From a virus: a stretch of 64,000 nucleotides of DNA. How positions within the stretch are numbered: position 1 is the stretch's first letter; every line of letters starts with the position of its first letter. Of the stretch, positions 13,951-23,320 are shown one piece after another. The stretch covers positions 1-64,000 of IMG/VR virus record IMGVR_UViG_3300048930_000155, one strand, 5' to 3'. The position numbers and the translations under genes were made by a program. The notes beneath the pieces were generated by a model. The model was given only the letters and a program-made list of their open reading frames with translations. It searched no databases and had not been told where the DNA came from.

Positions 13951-14706
13951 TTATAAATTACGTAAAAATTTTACTAATTCTTTTCTAGAAATAACAACGC
14001 CCCATCCCAGCTCATCGCCGGCAAACAGTACGCCCACTACGTTACCGAAAAAATTTACTACAGGAGACCCAGAAGATCCGCCCCTAACTGGTATGTTAGT
14101 AAGGCCTGCGTCTCGCACAAGCTGGGTGCACAGGGGACCGGAGATTGTTTGCTCGGTTTTATACATTCCGCGCTCTAGCTTACATGGGCCAGGGCGAACT
14201 AACACAGCCACTTGCTCATAACCAACAATTTCACCCAAAGTAAGTGTCAGTGGTTGAAGTTTAGGATGCCCGAGAATTCCCACAGTCTCCCCAAGCTCTA
14301 CTCCACCTGATACAGTAAGACCTTCAATATTCGTAGGATTAGATAAGGCACATAAATCTGTAACAATTGACACTTTTACCCGGGTAAATCTGATGCGCTT
14401 ACCATTAACATCCCTGGAATAAAGATATGAGCCGGGAATATTACACACATGTGCGTTAGTTATAATATAAGTCCTACCAGACGCAGCTTTAAGGGCAAAT
14501 CCTGTTCCACCGCTATTCTCTGCTAAGTTAGTAAGTCGTACTACCTTAGCGCCTACGGTAGACCTAATGTACGAGTTATGAAGCCCTGGAGCCAATGCCC
14601 CCAGGAGCACTACTACCCCTGTAAACAGCGCCATACCTGACAGCACTGCAGCTACCTTGAGTTTAATTCTTAAACTCCTTTTAATTGTGGTACGAATATT
14701 CGACAT
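13951..14706 (-). CDS. Membrane-anchored trypsin-like serine protease, 251 aa
   Basis: I use ATG 14706 (MSNIRTTIKRS) because AGAAAGGAA precedes it and the promoter at 14735-14763 lies inside the longer frame. A TM or signal helix occupies about 17-40. The catalytic triad is complete: TNAHVCN (His86), TDLCAL (Asp117) and GSSGSP (Ser212). It should act in the periplasm or on the membrane's outer face. Paired Cys near the triad suggest disulfides. Head-maturation proteases of phages are of other folds, so a role on host envelope proteins is likelier. Confidence 0.8.
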   Translation of the reverse strand: MSNIRTTIKRSLRIKLKVAAVLSGMALFTGVVVLLGALAPGLHNSYIRSTVGAKVVRLTNLAENSGGTGFALKAASGRTYIITNAHVCNIPGSYLYSRDVNGKRIRFTRVKVSIVTDLCALSNPTNIEGLTVSGGVELGETVGILGHPKLQPLTLTLGEIVGYEQVAVLVRPGPCKLERGMYKTEQTISGPLCTQLVRDAGLTNIPVRGGSSGSPVVNFFGNVVGVLFAGDELGWGVVISRKELVKFLRNL

Positions 14707-14734
14707 AATTCCTTTCTTGTCTGCTAGAGTGTTA

Positions 14735-14763
14735 ATAATACCACACGTATTTGACAAGCGCAA
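14735..14763 (-). promoter_or_regulatory. Sigma70-like promoter for protease operon
   Basis: TTGCGC (14758-14763), 17-base spacer, TATTAT (14735-14740). The mRNA start falls about 20 bases before ATG 14706, leaving room for its Shine-Dalgarno site. Confidence 0.6.
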
Positions 14764-15127
14764 GATCTAATGCTATATTTCAAATTACAGACCTCCTACT
14801 GGGGAGGGGGGAGTACTAATATAGGACTATATATAGTACATAGTATAGTACGCACTATATACGTCTACAATGACATCTTAGGATGTCTGTACATCCTGAG
14901 ACCTTTAAACGAAAGTGTGAAATCTAATAATGTACAAGGGTACATACACGTATCCTTAAATCAGGCGCAGTCTCTATCGTTGCGAAGCCCATAAAGCTTT
15001 CGCGCTTTCTGGGCGGTATAATCATCGTGTAAGCTTAGTGAACGTTTTGCACAACTCTAGGCCTGTCCTGGATTTATTATACACCAAAAATCAATCTTGT
15101 CAAGTAAAATCGTAAAAGCGTATTAAT
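14764..15127. other. Divergent intergenic region with hairpins
   Basis: No credible gene is seen. At 14872-14900 two overlapping small inverted repeats (GACATC/GATGTC and GGATGT/ACATCC) could switch between structures. At 14987-15014 GCCCA and TGGGC close an 11-pair stem with one mismatch. TATAGTAC-type words cluster at 14820-14865. None has a T-tract, so a regulatory RNA or protein-binding role is more likely than termination. Confidence 0.45.
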
Positions 15128-15156
15128 TTGACTATCATATGAAAAGCGTATATAAT
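15128..15156 (+). promoter_or_regulatory. Sigma70-like promoter for 15163
   Basis: TTGACT (15128-15133), exact 17-base spacer, TATAAT (15151-15156). The ATG at 15163 coincides with the expected +1, predicting a leaderless mRNA. A second weaker candidate (TTGTCA, TATTAA) lies just upstream. Confidence 0.8.
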
Positions 15157-15162
15157 ATCTAT

Positions 15163-15489
15163 ATGGAAGGTATATCTGGAGTACACGTAAACTACGGAGT
15201 AGTTCTAAATCTTATGCAGGCTGTAAGGGCATTTTCTGAGGACGTTATGTCAGACGACCCTTTCGTTAGGCAGAAATCTATCATGATTGTTGAGCTTTTA
15301 TTTAGTTCTATTAGAGAAGTGCTATCGGCTGCCGCGATGGCCGAGACACCAGAGAATAAGCAGCTTGTGCGCAAGGAACTTGAGAATACTATTAAAGAGA
15401 TTCAAAATAGTATAGCTAAGACAGTAGACCCTAATAAGGTTATAAAGTTTCCTGGTACTAATAGCGATGGATCTACTCCACAGGCTTGA
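15163..15489 (+). CDS. Hypothetical protein, 108 aa, leaderless start
   Basis: The frame opens at 15139, but that ATG lies between the -35 and -10 boxes, so I use ATG 15163 (MEGISGVHVNYGVV). The protein is helical (LMQAVRAFSEDVM, then ENTIKEIQNSIAKTV). It is the first rightward gene before the late region and may be expressed early from a host promoter. No family is recognised. Confidence 0.65.
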   Translation: MEGISGVHVNYGVVLNLMQAVRAFSEDVMSDDPFVRQKSIMIVELLFSSIREVLSAAAMAETPENKQLVRKELENTIKEIQNSIAKTVDPNKVIKFPGTNSDGSTPQA

Positions 15490-15507
15490 AACAAATATAA
15501 GTATAGG
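15489..15507 (+). promoter_or_regulatory. Late-motif copy upstream of packaging genes
   Basis: AAACAAATATAAGTATAGG, overlapping the stop of the preceding gene. A perfect 14-base hairpin (GCCTTA/TAAGGC, 15529-15542) follows in the long leader of the next gene. Confidence 0.65.
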
Positions 15508-15664
15508 ATTTTAGGGTCAAGACAGACAGCCTTAAATAAGGCAAGTGCTTAAAAATAAGCGAAAACGAGCTGCAACGACCAATCTTATTTTTATTTACAA
15601 CCTACCGACGATTATCGTTGATGGTTTACTATAAACCTACCATTAGGCGGTTTAAGGAGAATAA

Positions 15665-15937
15665 ATGACTAAGCTAGAAGAACTTACTAAAAAGACTGAG
15701 GGCCTGAATAAGGCACTGTCAGAGCTTAACGACTACCGTAATGCCGTTAAAGCCGCAACATTTCCTGGAAAGTCTATCGAGGACGCCGCTAAGCTCCTCA
15801 AATTCCTTAATGACAACTACACCTCTCTTCATGCGCAATTTATGAAGAGTGTCGAAGAGGGACTAGAGCTTGAGAAGCAAGCTGAGGCCGAGTCTAAGCT
15901 TCAAGTAGAAGCCGACGCTTCTTCCGATAAGAGCTAA
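15665..15937 (+). CDS. Hypothetical coiled-coil protein, 90 aa
   Basis: ATG 15665 follows AAGGAG. The sequence is helical and charged (LEELTKKTEGLNKALSEL and EEGLELEKQAEAE), ending in a Ser/Asp-rich tail. It opens the late packaging operon. The position would suit an accessory packaging or head protein, without direct evidence. Confidence 0.65.
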   Translation: MTKLEELTKKTEGLNKALSELNDYRNAVKAATFPGKSIEDAAKLLKFLNDNYTSLHAQFMKSVEEGLELEKQAEAESKLQVEADASSDKS

Positions 15938-15939
15938 GT

Positions 15940-16218
15940 ATGAAGCATTTAAGCACTGGCAAATTAGCGGCACTCGTTGCCGTAATACACAGTATTATAG
16001 TTGCTCCATCAGTATACATGACAGTTATTGCAGCAGTAGGCCTTATTTCAGACGTAGTGCAGGAATATATGTCTAGCCGTAAAGAGTTATTGTCCAGTCA
16101 AACTAAAATGGACGCGCTTTCTAAGAAGATGGCCGAGTTTGAGGAGCAGCAGGCAGCTAAACTAGCTAGCATTGAAGCTAAGATGGCAGGCTTTGGGATA
16201 ACACGTAGAAATGTTTAA
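15940..16218 (+). CDS. Membrane protein with coiled-coil tail, 92 aa
   Basis: Two hydrophobic segments (about 10-25 and 27-42) are followed by a heptad-like helix (QTKMDALSKKMAEFEEQQ). A membrane anchor plus coiled coil is a common plan for holins and for spanin-like proteins. It starts two bases after the previous stop and overlaps the next gene by eight bases. Confidence 0.65.
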   Translation: MKHLSTGKLAALVAVIHSIIVAPSVYMTVIAAVGLISDVVQEYMSSRKELLSSQTKMDALSKKMAEFEEQQAAKLASIEAKMAGFGITRRNV

Positions 16219-16420
16219 GTACAGTAAGGGCGCCTCTAAATTGCGCGAGCACATAAGACAGCACAGCGCCGTAGCATCAGCTACTGAAAAACTTAATAAC
16301 AAGATCAGACAATTAGAGTCGGATATTTGTAAGCTGGAAGCAGAGAAATTAGTACTAGAGCAAAGGATAGCTCGTTATGAAAAAGAAACTAGTAAAGCCA
16401 AAACAAGAACTCGTAATTGA
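16211..16420 (+). CDS. Coiled-coil protein, 69 aa
   Basis: The middle is a textbook coiled coil with leucine and isoleucine heptads (KLNNKIRQLESDICKLEAEK), and the ends are basic (KAKTRTRN). It overlaps the next gene by 44 bases in another frame. It could be a terminase-associated or head protein; no family is recognised. Confidence 0.65.
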   Translation: MFKYSKGASKLREHIRQHSAVASATEKLNNKIRQLESDICKLEAEKLVLEQRIARYEKETSKAKTRTRN

Positions 16421-16706
16421 AGAGATCAGGCATTTCCAAGAGATAGCTGAGGTGCAATTAGAGCGCCTTAGAGCTATTTCTAGAGATCGTTTACTAACAT
16501 TTGAAGAAACTAAGATCTTTGATTTACTGACTAAAAACCTTCTTCTAAGCGAGAAAGCCTCTGGAGATATAGAAGGTCAGTCAGAAAAGGTAGAGGCCGT
16601 ATCTACTACGGAACTTATTCAAATAGCGCAGGCTGCGCAGGAGTTCTTTGAAGTTAAGAACGAAGTCAAGGAAGACTTAGATGTCAAGAAAACGCCCTCC
16701 AACTAA
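16377..16706 (+). CDS. Candidate small terminase subunit, 109 aa
   Basis: The gene lies directly upstream of and overlaps the large terminase gene by 26 bases, where the small subunit usually is. The protein has a basic N-terminus (MKKKLVKPKQ), a long central helix (RHFQEIAEVQLERLRAISRD) and an acidic C-terminus, a plan seen in small terminases. AAAGGA precedes ATG 16377. The call rests on position and shape, not on a recognised motif. Confidence 0.5.
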   Translation: MKKKLVKPKQELVIEEIRHFQEIAEVQLERLRAISRDRLLTFEETKIFDLLTKNLLLSEKASGDIEGQSEKVEAVSTTELIQIAQAAQEFFEVKNEVKEDLDVKKTPSN

Positions 16707-18150
16707 GGCAGAAGCTATAGACACGCTTTGGCGTATCGGAGAGCTTTCCTGGAAATTGGACTCATGTCAAAAAAAACTATATGAGAAGTTCAAGACATCT
16801 AAGTACAGAAAAGTAGTGTGGAACGCTAGCCGAAGGATCGGCAAAAGCTACTCACTGCTAATAGTGGCGCTGGAGTATGCACTAAAGAACCCTAATACTC
16901 AAATTAAGTATGCTACATTCACAGCGGTAGCCGGCCAGAAAATTATCCTCCCCACCATCCGTAGTATTTTAGAAGACTGTCCAAAAGACATTAAACCAGA
17001 CTATGTCAGGGCTGACAAATGCTTCTACTTTAAGAACGGATCAATAATCCAGATCGAAGGTACTGATGAAGGCAATGCTGAGAAGTTAAGAGGAACTGCC
17101 AGTCACCTAAGCATCCTAGATGAGGCAGGATTCATGGACGATCTCAACTATGTTATAAACGACATCCTCCTGCCGCAAGCACTTACGACCAACGGTAAGC
17201 TATTAATAGCATCAACTCCGCCAAAGAGTCCGGCGCACCCATTTGCAGATCTCGTAAAAGAAACTGAAAAGCACGACGCTTATATAAAGAAGACAATCGT
17301 CGACGCTATGGAAGATATTAAGAACGATCCTCCACACATGAAGTCTAGGCTAAACCCAGACATCGTTAATGAGCTAAAAGAGGCCAGCGGCGGAGAGAAC
17401 TCTACTACATGGAAGCGCGAGTTTCTTTGTCAGCTAGAAATTGACGCTACTAGAGCCGTAATACCTGAGTTTAATGATGATCTGGCATCGAGGGTAATTA
17501 AAACTTGGGTTAGGCCAGCGCATTACGACGCATATACCAGTCTAGACTTAGGCTTTGTAGATTATACTGCAGCTTTATTTGCATACTATGATTTTAGAGA
17601 GAATAAGCTTGTAATAGAAGATGAAATGTGGATGAACGGGCAAGAAGTTACAGTAAAAAATCTAGCTAATAAAGTAAAAGAGAAGGAGGCATCCCTATGG
17701 ATAGACCCCATCTCCAAAGAATCAAAGCCAGCGTACTTAAGAGTATCCGACGACGACCTAATAACACTAAACGACCTCCAAAGACAGCACGGACTCATAT
17801 TTATTCCAACTAGAAAAGATAACCGCGAAGCAGCCATTAACGACGTGCGAATTCGCCTAGCTGACGAGAATATTATCATTAACCCAAAATGCGCGAATCT
17901 AATATACCAGCTTAAATCAGCAACTTGGAGTAAGAACCGCAAGACATTTGAACGAACTGACCAGGGCGGTCACCAGGATTTACTAGCTGCGCTAATTTAC
18001 TTAGTTAGAAATGTACAGTGGCATAAAAATCCATACCCCACTGAAAGATCGCTACAAGCGTTCAATATGTTCGGTAAAAGCGCGGATTACTTGAGTTCTA
18101 CCGCCCAAGCCGTCAAGAGCATGTTCGTTAAAAACAAGATAAACAAATAA
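16681..18150 (+). CDS. terL: Large terminase subunit (ATPase and nuclease)
   Basis: The 489-residue protein has Walker A ASRRIGKS (49-56) and Walker B SILDEAG (144-150), then SLDLGF as the first acidic motif of the RNase H-like nuclease and GGHQDLLAALIYL with the third. It translocates DNA into the prohead using ATP and cuts the concatemer. Length is normal for the family. AAGGAAG precedes ATG 16681. The portal gene follows by 14 bases. Confidence 0.95.
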   Translation: MSRKRPPTKAEAIDTLWRIGELSWKLDSCQKKLYEKFKTSKYRKVVWNASRRIGKSYSLLIVALEYALKNPNTQIKYATFTAVAGQKIILPTIRSILEDCPKDIKPDYVRADKCFYFKNGSIIQIEGTDEGNAEKLRGTASHLSILDEAGFMDDLNYVINDILLPQALTTNGKLLIASTPPKSPAHPFADLVKETEKHDAYIKKTIVDAMEDIKNDPPHMKSRLNPDIVNELKEASGGENSTTWKREFLCQLEIDATRAVIPEFNDDLASRVIKTWVRPAHYDAYTSLDLGFVDYTAALFAYYDFRENKLVIEDEMWMNGQEVTVKNLANKVKEKEASLWIDPISKESKPAYLRVSDDDLITLNDLQRQHGLIFIPTRKDNREAAINDVRIRLADENIIINPKCANLIYQLKSATWSKNRKTFERTDQGGHQDLLAALIYLVRNVQWHKNPYPTERSLQAFNMFGKSADYLSSTAQAVKSMFVKNKINK

Positions 18151-18157
18151 AGGTAGG
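18141..18157 (+). promoter_or_regulatory. Late-motif copy before portal gene
   Basis: AAACAAATAAAGGTAGG, overlapping the end of the terminase gene, eight bases before ATG 18165. The TAGG may also serve as a weak Shine-Dalgarno. Confidence 0.65.
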
Positions 18158-18164
18158 CAATAAT

Positions 18165-20210
18165 ATGGCTAATAAAGACAAATATTTCGCAGCTTTACCC
18201 TCAAAAGAGGCCGTTTCAGAGATCTATCACAAGGCCCAAGATTGGGGCTCGAGCGCATTAGCCAACGAATACGTAGACAAGCTTCGCCGTAGTTGGTCGT
18301 TTTATCACGGTAACTTCACTTCTGGATCAGGAGATCACGGATTGAGCTTTACTGGCGAGCAGAACGAACTTGTACGATTCCCAGTAAACCACTATAGAAA
18401 CATCGCCAGGCACTTGCTAAATATGACTACGGCTAATCGCCCTAGTCTTAAAACACGCGCTATTAATACAGACGTAAGATCGCAGTCTCAAACCATACTA
18501 GCAGATGGACTTTTGGAGTACTACTTCAGAGAAAAGAATTTAGAGTCGTATGTCAGTAAGGCTACTGAATATGCCATCGTATTTGGTGAAGGATATATTC
18601 GTCTCGGCTGGAACGCTACTGCCGGTCAAATGTTTGAGCAGGACGAGAATAGCGGCGAGCGCTTTTACGAGGGTGACCTAGAGTTCACTAACGTATCCCC
18701 ATTAGACGTTATTCGAGACCCATCTAAAGAAGATACTGCCAGCCATGATTGGCTTATCGTCAGATCATATAAGAATAAGTTCGCATTAGCAGCTAAATAT
18801 CCTGAAATCGAAGATCAAATTCTAAGTGCTCCATCTAAAGATGATCTGGGCGAGTTAAAGTCTGGAAGCTTTAATATGGAAAAGACTGATGACGTTCCAG
18901 TGTACGAGTTCTTCCATAACAAAAACGATGCTCTTCCAGATGGTCGCTACATAGTATTCGTAACCCCTGAAGCTATCTTGTATGACGGTCCACTCCCTTA
19001 TAGAGAAACGCCAATATATCGAATTTCTCCTGAGAATATCTTAGGAAGTCCTTTTGGCTATACTGTAATGTTTGACCTTCTACCTATTCAAGAAGCTATC
19101 AACATGTTGTATAGCACTATTATTACTAACCAGAACGCATTTGGAGTACAGAACGTACTTGTACCTAAGGGCGCAGACTTTACATGGACACAGTTAGCTG
19201 GCGGCCTTAACCTAATCGAATATAATGCTCTCAATAATGCTAAGCCAGAAGCTCTTAACTTGACCCAGACTCCCGCTGAAATCTTTGAGATGATTAAGAT
19301 TCTTGAGCAGCAAATGGAGACTATCTCCGGAATTAATAGTGTAACCAGAGGGCAGCCAGAGGCTAGCCTTCGATCTGCTAGCTCGCTAGCCCTTATTCAG
19401 GCGCAAGCTGTTCAATTCTCATCACTTCTTCAGCATTCGTACGTTAAGGCTATTGAGAATATCGGAAATGGCGTAATTCAAACGTTACAAGACTACGCTA
19501 AATACCCTAGAGTAGCGGCTATCGTAGGCAAGTCACAAAGAGCGTATTTAAAAGAATTCTCCTCAAAAGATCTGCTACAAATAGGTAGGGTCGCTGTAGA
19601 AGTCTCTAATGCCTTAGCTAAGACTACTGCAGGACGCGCAGAGATCGCCAATCAACTAATCCAGATGGGGCTAGTAAAGAACGTTGATCAATATTTTACG
19701 GTGCTGAACACCGGTAGATTAGATTCAATGACAGAAGGCGATCAAGCAGAGCTGTTACTAGTTAAATCTGAGAATGAGAAAATGATGGACGGGACTTATG
19801 CTAGGGCCCTTAGCCTAGATAACCACGCACTCCATATTCAAGAGCACAAAGCATTGCTGGCCGACCCCGATCTTAGAAACGATGAGCAGCTAGTAGAAGT
19901 GGTCCTGTCTCACATCCAGGAACATATTGAGCTCCTAAGAAATACCGATCCTGGCGTACTTGCAGTAACTCGTCAGCAAGCGTTGCCGCCCTTACAGCCG
20001 CCCATGCCTCCTCAAGGAGCTCCTGGACCACAAGCACCGCAAGGCCCTACCCAAGAGGCTATGGAAGGCGCTGAGATGATTCCCGAAGCTATGGAAGCTC
20101 AGACTAACTTTGCAGCAGGCCAGGAAATAGCGGCACCACAAATGCCCACTCCACCAGCTCCATTTCAGAATTTACCAACTAACCCAGCTAACACAGATCC
20201 ACAAGGATAA
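18165..20210 (+). CDS. Portal protein, 681 aa
   Basis: Length, position after the large terminase and sequence style fit the P22/T7-type portal ring, the dodecameric channel through which DNA enters and leaves. Recognisable stretches include YHGNFTSGSG (residues 47-56), the motif RFPVNHYRNIARHLLNMTTA and the conserved middle YRISPENILGSPFGY. The last 90 residues are Pro/Gln-rich (PPMPPQGAPGPQAPQGP), a flexible tail likely exposed at the ring's edge. Confidence 0.88.
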   Translation: MANKDKYFAALPSKEAVSEIYHKAQDWGSSALANEYVDKLRRSWSFYHGNFTSGSGDHGLSFTGEQNELVRFPVNHYRNIARHLLNMTTANRPSLKTRAINTDVRSQSQTILADGLLEYYFREKNLESYVSKATEYAIVFGEGYIRLGWNATAGQMFEQDENSGERFYEGDLEFTNVSPLDVIRDPSKEDTASHDWLIVRSYKNKFALAAKYPEIEDQILSAPSKDDLGELKSGSFNMEKTDDVPVYEFFHNKNDALPDGRYIVFVTPEAILYDGPLPYRETPIYRISPENILGSPFGYTVMFDLLPIQEAINMLYSTIITNQNAFGVQNVLVPKGADFTWTQLAGGLNLIEYNALNNAKPEALNLTQTPAEIFEMIKILEQQMETISGINSVTRGQPEASLRSASSLALIQAQAVQFSSLLQHSYVKAIENIGNGVIQTLQDYAKYPRVAAIVGKSQRAYLKEFSSKDLLQIGRVAVEVSNALAKTTAGRAEIANQLIQMGLVKNVDQYFTVLNTGRLDSMTEGDQAELLLVKSENEKMMDGTYARALSLDNHALHIQEHKALLADPDLRNDEQLVEVVLSHIQEHIELLRNTDPGVLAVTRQQALPPLQPPMPPQGAPGPQAPQGPTQEAMEGAEMIPEAMEAQTNFAAGQEIAAPQMPTPPAPFQNLPTNPANTDPQG

Positions 20211-20283
20211 GGCTGGATATGGGTGACATAACCCTTTGCTATTTGAGGAGGCTATAAGCTGTTCTATAAGCTAAGTTATTGAT

Positions 20284-21249
20284 ATGCCATCTTTACTAGA
20301 CCAAGGTCAGATAATACAAGCAGTATACGATCAAGTACTGAATCGACTGCGTGTAGATATAGGCGCTAATATAACATTAGGCGGTGATCTAGAAGTAGCG
20401 ATAGACCATACTACGGACTCTATTAGATTAGGGGACGGTGTAAGCCTAATAACAGCGACTACGATAGGCCCTAAAACTGGCTTAGATGTGAACATTATTG
20501 CTGGAGGTGGTGGCTCGGTCTCCGTAACCCTAGATTCTTTTACGAAAGTGCCAGCCGATAACGTATTAATAGTAGGCTCTGAAGATGGCACGCAGACAGG
20601 CACAAAACACGCTTTAGTAGTAGGGTCGGATCTAAAACTTAGAGTTATAGACGTAGACGCAGTAACAGAGTTACAGGCAGCCAATACAACACTAACAGCC
20701 ATATCAAATCAACTACCGACCACTCTAGGACAACTCACGGCAGCTAATAGCGTGTCTGTTGTGTTAGCTTCAGACCAGCCAGCGATAGATGTAAACGTAT
20801 CTGGCACTCTTCCACTACCCGCCGGAGCAGCAACAGAAGCCAAGCAAGATGCTCAAATTACAATACTAGACGCGATAGAAGCTGGAATACCTGACTCTAT
20901 TGGGCAGTTAGCCTCAGCCGCTAGTATGTCCGTAGTACTAGCCTCAGATCAGCCAGCAATACCAGTCACGATAAGCTCCGAGCCTATTAAGATATCAGGT
21001 ACTATAGACGGTACCCCATCAGGTACTGAATACCCATTCGTATATAACGTTCGTCAACAAATATTAGCAGCACATGATAGAGAACAAGATATAACTTATG
21101 CGGATTTTGGAACTAAAAATCAAAGAGTTACACAAATTGACTATACAAGTGCCACGTTTCCTGGTATAATTGCTAGGAAGACCTTTACTTATACACTAGT
21201 TGGAGTAAACTACCGACGTGACAGTATAGACTGGGCAATATTACCTTAA
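20284..21249 (+). CDS. Virion structural protein with repeat motif, 321 aa
   Basis: Two copies of a domain ending in SVVLASDQPAIxV (about 157-170 and 217-230) are present; this motif recurs in many phage tail and fibre proteins. The N-terminal part is beta-rich. It lies between the portal and a large beta-rich protein, so it is probably an adsorption-apparatus or head-decoration component. A short GGGT/ACCC hairpin precedes it at about 20219-20233. Confidence 0.6.
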   Translation: MPSLLDQGQIIQAVYDQVLNRLRVDIGANITLGGDLEVAIDHTTDSIRLGDGVSLITATTIGPKTGLDVNIIAGGGGSVSVTLDSFTKVPADNVLIVGSEDGTQTGTKHALVVGSDLKLRVIDVDAVTELQAANTTLTAISNQLPTTLGQLTAANSVSVVLASDQPAIDVNVSGTLPLPAGAATEAKQDAQITILDAIEAGIPDSIGQLASAASMSVVLASDQPAIPVTISSEPIKISGTIDGTPSGTEYPFVYNVRQQILAAHDREQDITYADFGTKNQRVTQIDYTSATFPGIIARKTFTYTLVGVNYRRDSIDWAILP

Positions 21250-21259
21250 GAGGACTTAA

Positions 21260-23320
21260 ATGAAATACGTAAAAGCAGACTTATTAGCCGATGTAGTTGG
21301 AACATATGATCAAACTAAGACTACCGTTCAAGGTAGGGCTCAAGTTAAGAGCATAGGCGGAGATGACGCATTAGGGCCTCCACTTAATAAATATGTTGAT
21401 ACTGTAGCGGATACCGCAGCCTCTTCTAGTGTAGTACCTTTATTGACTTACATGTCCCCTAATGGCCGCTTATTTTCAATCGGCGCGGAGGCTGGAGGCA
21501 TAGTTAACGTTAGCTTACACACTGTTGATTTAACTACTGGATCACCTACTTTTATAGGAACCATAAGGATGCAAATTGCAGACATAGCATCGTCTACACA
21601 CGTTATGCGCGGCCTTAAAGTAGTAGATAGTGGTACTACTGGGTGGAGAATATTCCTAGCTACTACGGCTAACGTGTCGATTAACGGAGGACTTTACTGT
21701 GTAAATAATGTAAACTTAGCTGACTTTGTAGCCGTTGGTCCTGGAACTTTATTCCCTAATGCTACAGGGTCTGATCAAAAGGCTACATATCTACTTCAAG
21801 ACCCGTCAAATATCGGAGTAGGTCAATTAAATATACAGACCGCCGGCATCACGCTTGACCTACCTAATAATAATATTTATGTCCATAATGGAATCTCGGC
21901 TACGCATCAATTCTACGTGTATTCTACCAACGCAACACTAGACTGCCCAGTTTCTTCTGGAACTATAGACGATATTACAGATAGGATTACAATAACTGCA
22001 CATGGTTACGTAGATAACACTCCTATTTTTATTAGCAGTCTAGTGGGCGGAACAGGACTTTCTAATAATACTGTATATTTTGTTAGAAATAGTACGGTAA
22101 ACGACTTTCAAGTATCTGCCACTTCAGGGGGCGCCGCAATCAACATAACCTTAGCCGGTACTGCGGATGTTTGCAGAGCTTTTGGAACTACAGGCTCTGC
22201 GTGGGTACACAAGACAGGTAACTTACCCGCGCTGACCGGGACGCTTATCATCTCCGACTCAGAAGATTATGCAGTACCTAACCACACAACTAATGCAGGT
22301 CAGCCTTGTATATTTTTCTGCACTAGTACTTCCTTATATTTAGGGCAAATATCTGAGTTAACGTCAGGGGCAGTAACATGGCCGTCATTAGTTGCAGCTA
22401 ATCTTTTAGGCACTGTAAACCAAATAGTAACCCCCGCACTAACTTTAGCAACTTGGTCTAACGTTTTAGATAGGGCCGTATATCTTACAAATACAAATAT
22501 ATTCGTGATTAAGCAAGTAGTTAATAACAGCATTGACGATATATTTGGCGGATCTAACAATATATACAGAGAGGCCACAACTAGTGACGCCGTACCAGTA
22601 GGTACACTAACAGTAGGCGCTATAGATGTAGAAGATGGGTGGCTTGTGCTTCAAACTGGAGCCACTGCAGGCCAGCGCGGAGTTATATTGGCAGACCTAA
22701 GATCAGATTCTGTATTTGACTACTCATTTGTCGTAACTAAAGTGCTAGATACGCCTAATTCTGTTTATAAATTTATTACTACTATAGATAAACTATATGA
22801 TGACACTGGAAGCCTAGAAGTATTCTACAGAACTTCGGGATTTGGCTCTATTTCTGGAGGATGGCTCCCTATTGGATTTGCAGAGGATCTTACTGCTGTC
22901 GCTTCTGGCGAACAAGTTCAGTTTAAGATTAATTTTGCTACCTTGGGACTAGACACATCTATACCCGCTCAATTATGCGAATTCTTTTTAGGCTTTGAAT
23001 CTAACACAGAGATTTCCGATAATTGGGAATTCTCAGACGATTTTTCAGACAATGGTGTTCCATCTCGGACAGCATTTAGACTTAAAAAAGCCTACACTAG
23101 CTCAGTTCCGACTCTTTACTATAGAGCATATGATTTGACTAACGTTCAGCTAGTAAATCACAACACAGTCACAAACGCTGCGAATTTTGAGTACTCAACG
23201 GATAACGGCACGTCTTGGACTCTTTTAGGGACTGTCCCTAACGTAGTAGGTACGTTGCTAAGATATAGCTTCACATCGCCTCCAGGCACAGACGCACGTC
23301 CAGGACTTAAGGAGAGTTAA
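21260..23320 (+). CDS. Large beta-rich structural protein, 686 aa
   Basis: The product is rich in Gly, Thr, Ser and Asn with many short strands, typical of fibres and beta-propellers. The stretch VYFVRNSTVNDFQVSAT (about 270-290) matches a motif also found in the tail protein at 42558 (VVISGADKDEYNGTFTVT-like fold) and common in tail proteins. AGAGGA precedes the start. A fibre or baseplate role is inferred. Confidence 0.55.
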   Translation: MKYVKADLLADVVGTYDQTKTTVQGRAQVKSIGGDDALGPPLNKYVDTVADTAASSSVVPLLTYMSPNGRLFSIGAEAGGIVNVSLHTVDLTTGSPTFIGTIRMQIADIASSTHVMRGLKVVDSGTTGWRIFLATTANVSINGGLYCVNNVNLADFVAVGPGTLFPNATGSDQKATYLLQDPSNIGVGQLNIQTAGITLDLPNNNIYVHNGISATHQFYVYSTNATLDCPVSSGTIDDITDRITITAHGYVDNTPIFISSLVGGTGLSNNTVYFVRNSTVNDFQVSATSGGAAINITLAGTADVCRAFGTTGSAWVHKTGNLPALTGTLIISDSEDYAVPNHTTNAGQPCIFFCTSTSLYLGQISELTSGAVTWPSLVAANLLGTVNQIVTPALTLATWSNVLDRAVYLTNTNIFVIKQVVNNSIDDIFGGSNNIYREATTSDAVPVGTLTVGAIDVEDGWLVLQTGATAGQRGVILADLRSDSVFDYSFVVTKVLDTPNSVYKFITTIDKLYDDTGSLEVFYRTSGFGSISGGWLPIGFAEDLTAVASGEQVQFKINFATLGLDTSIPAQLCEFFLGFESNTEISDNWEFSDDFSDNGVPSRTAFRLKKAYTSSVPTLYYRAYDLTNVQLVNHNTVTNAANFEYSTDNGTSWTLLGTVPNVVGTLLRYSFTSPPGTDARPGLKES

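Noticed and set aside
14770-14994. 74-codon frame on the plus strand in the divergent region
   Set aside because: No ribosome binding site, odd composition, and it runs through hairpins and the promoter region of the opposite gene.
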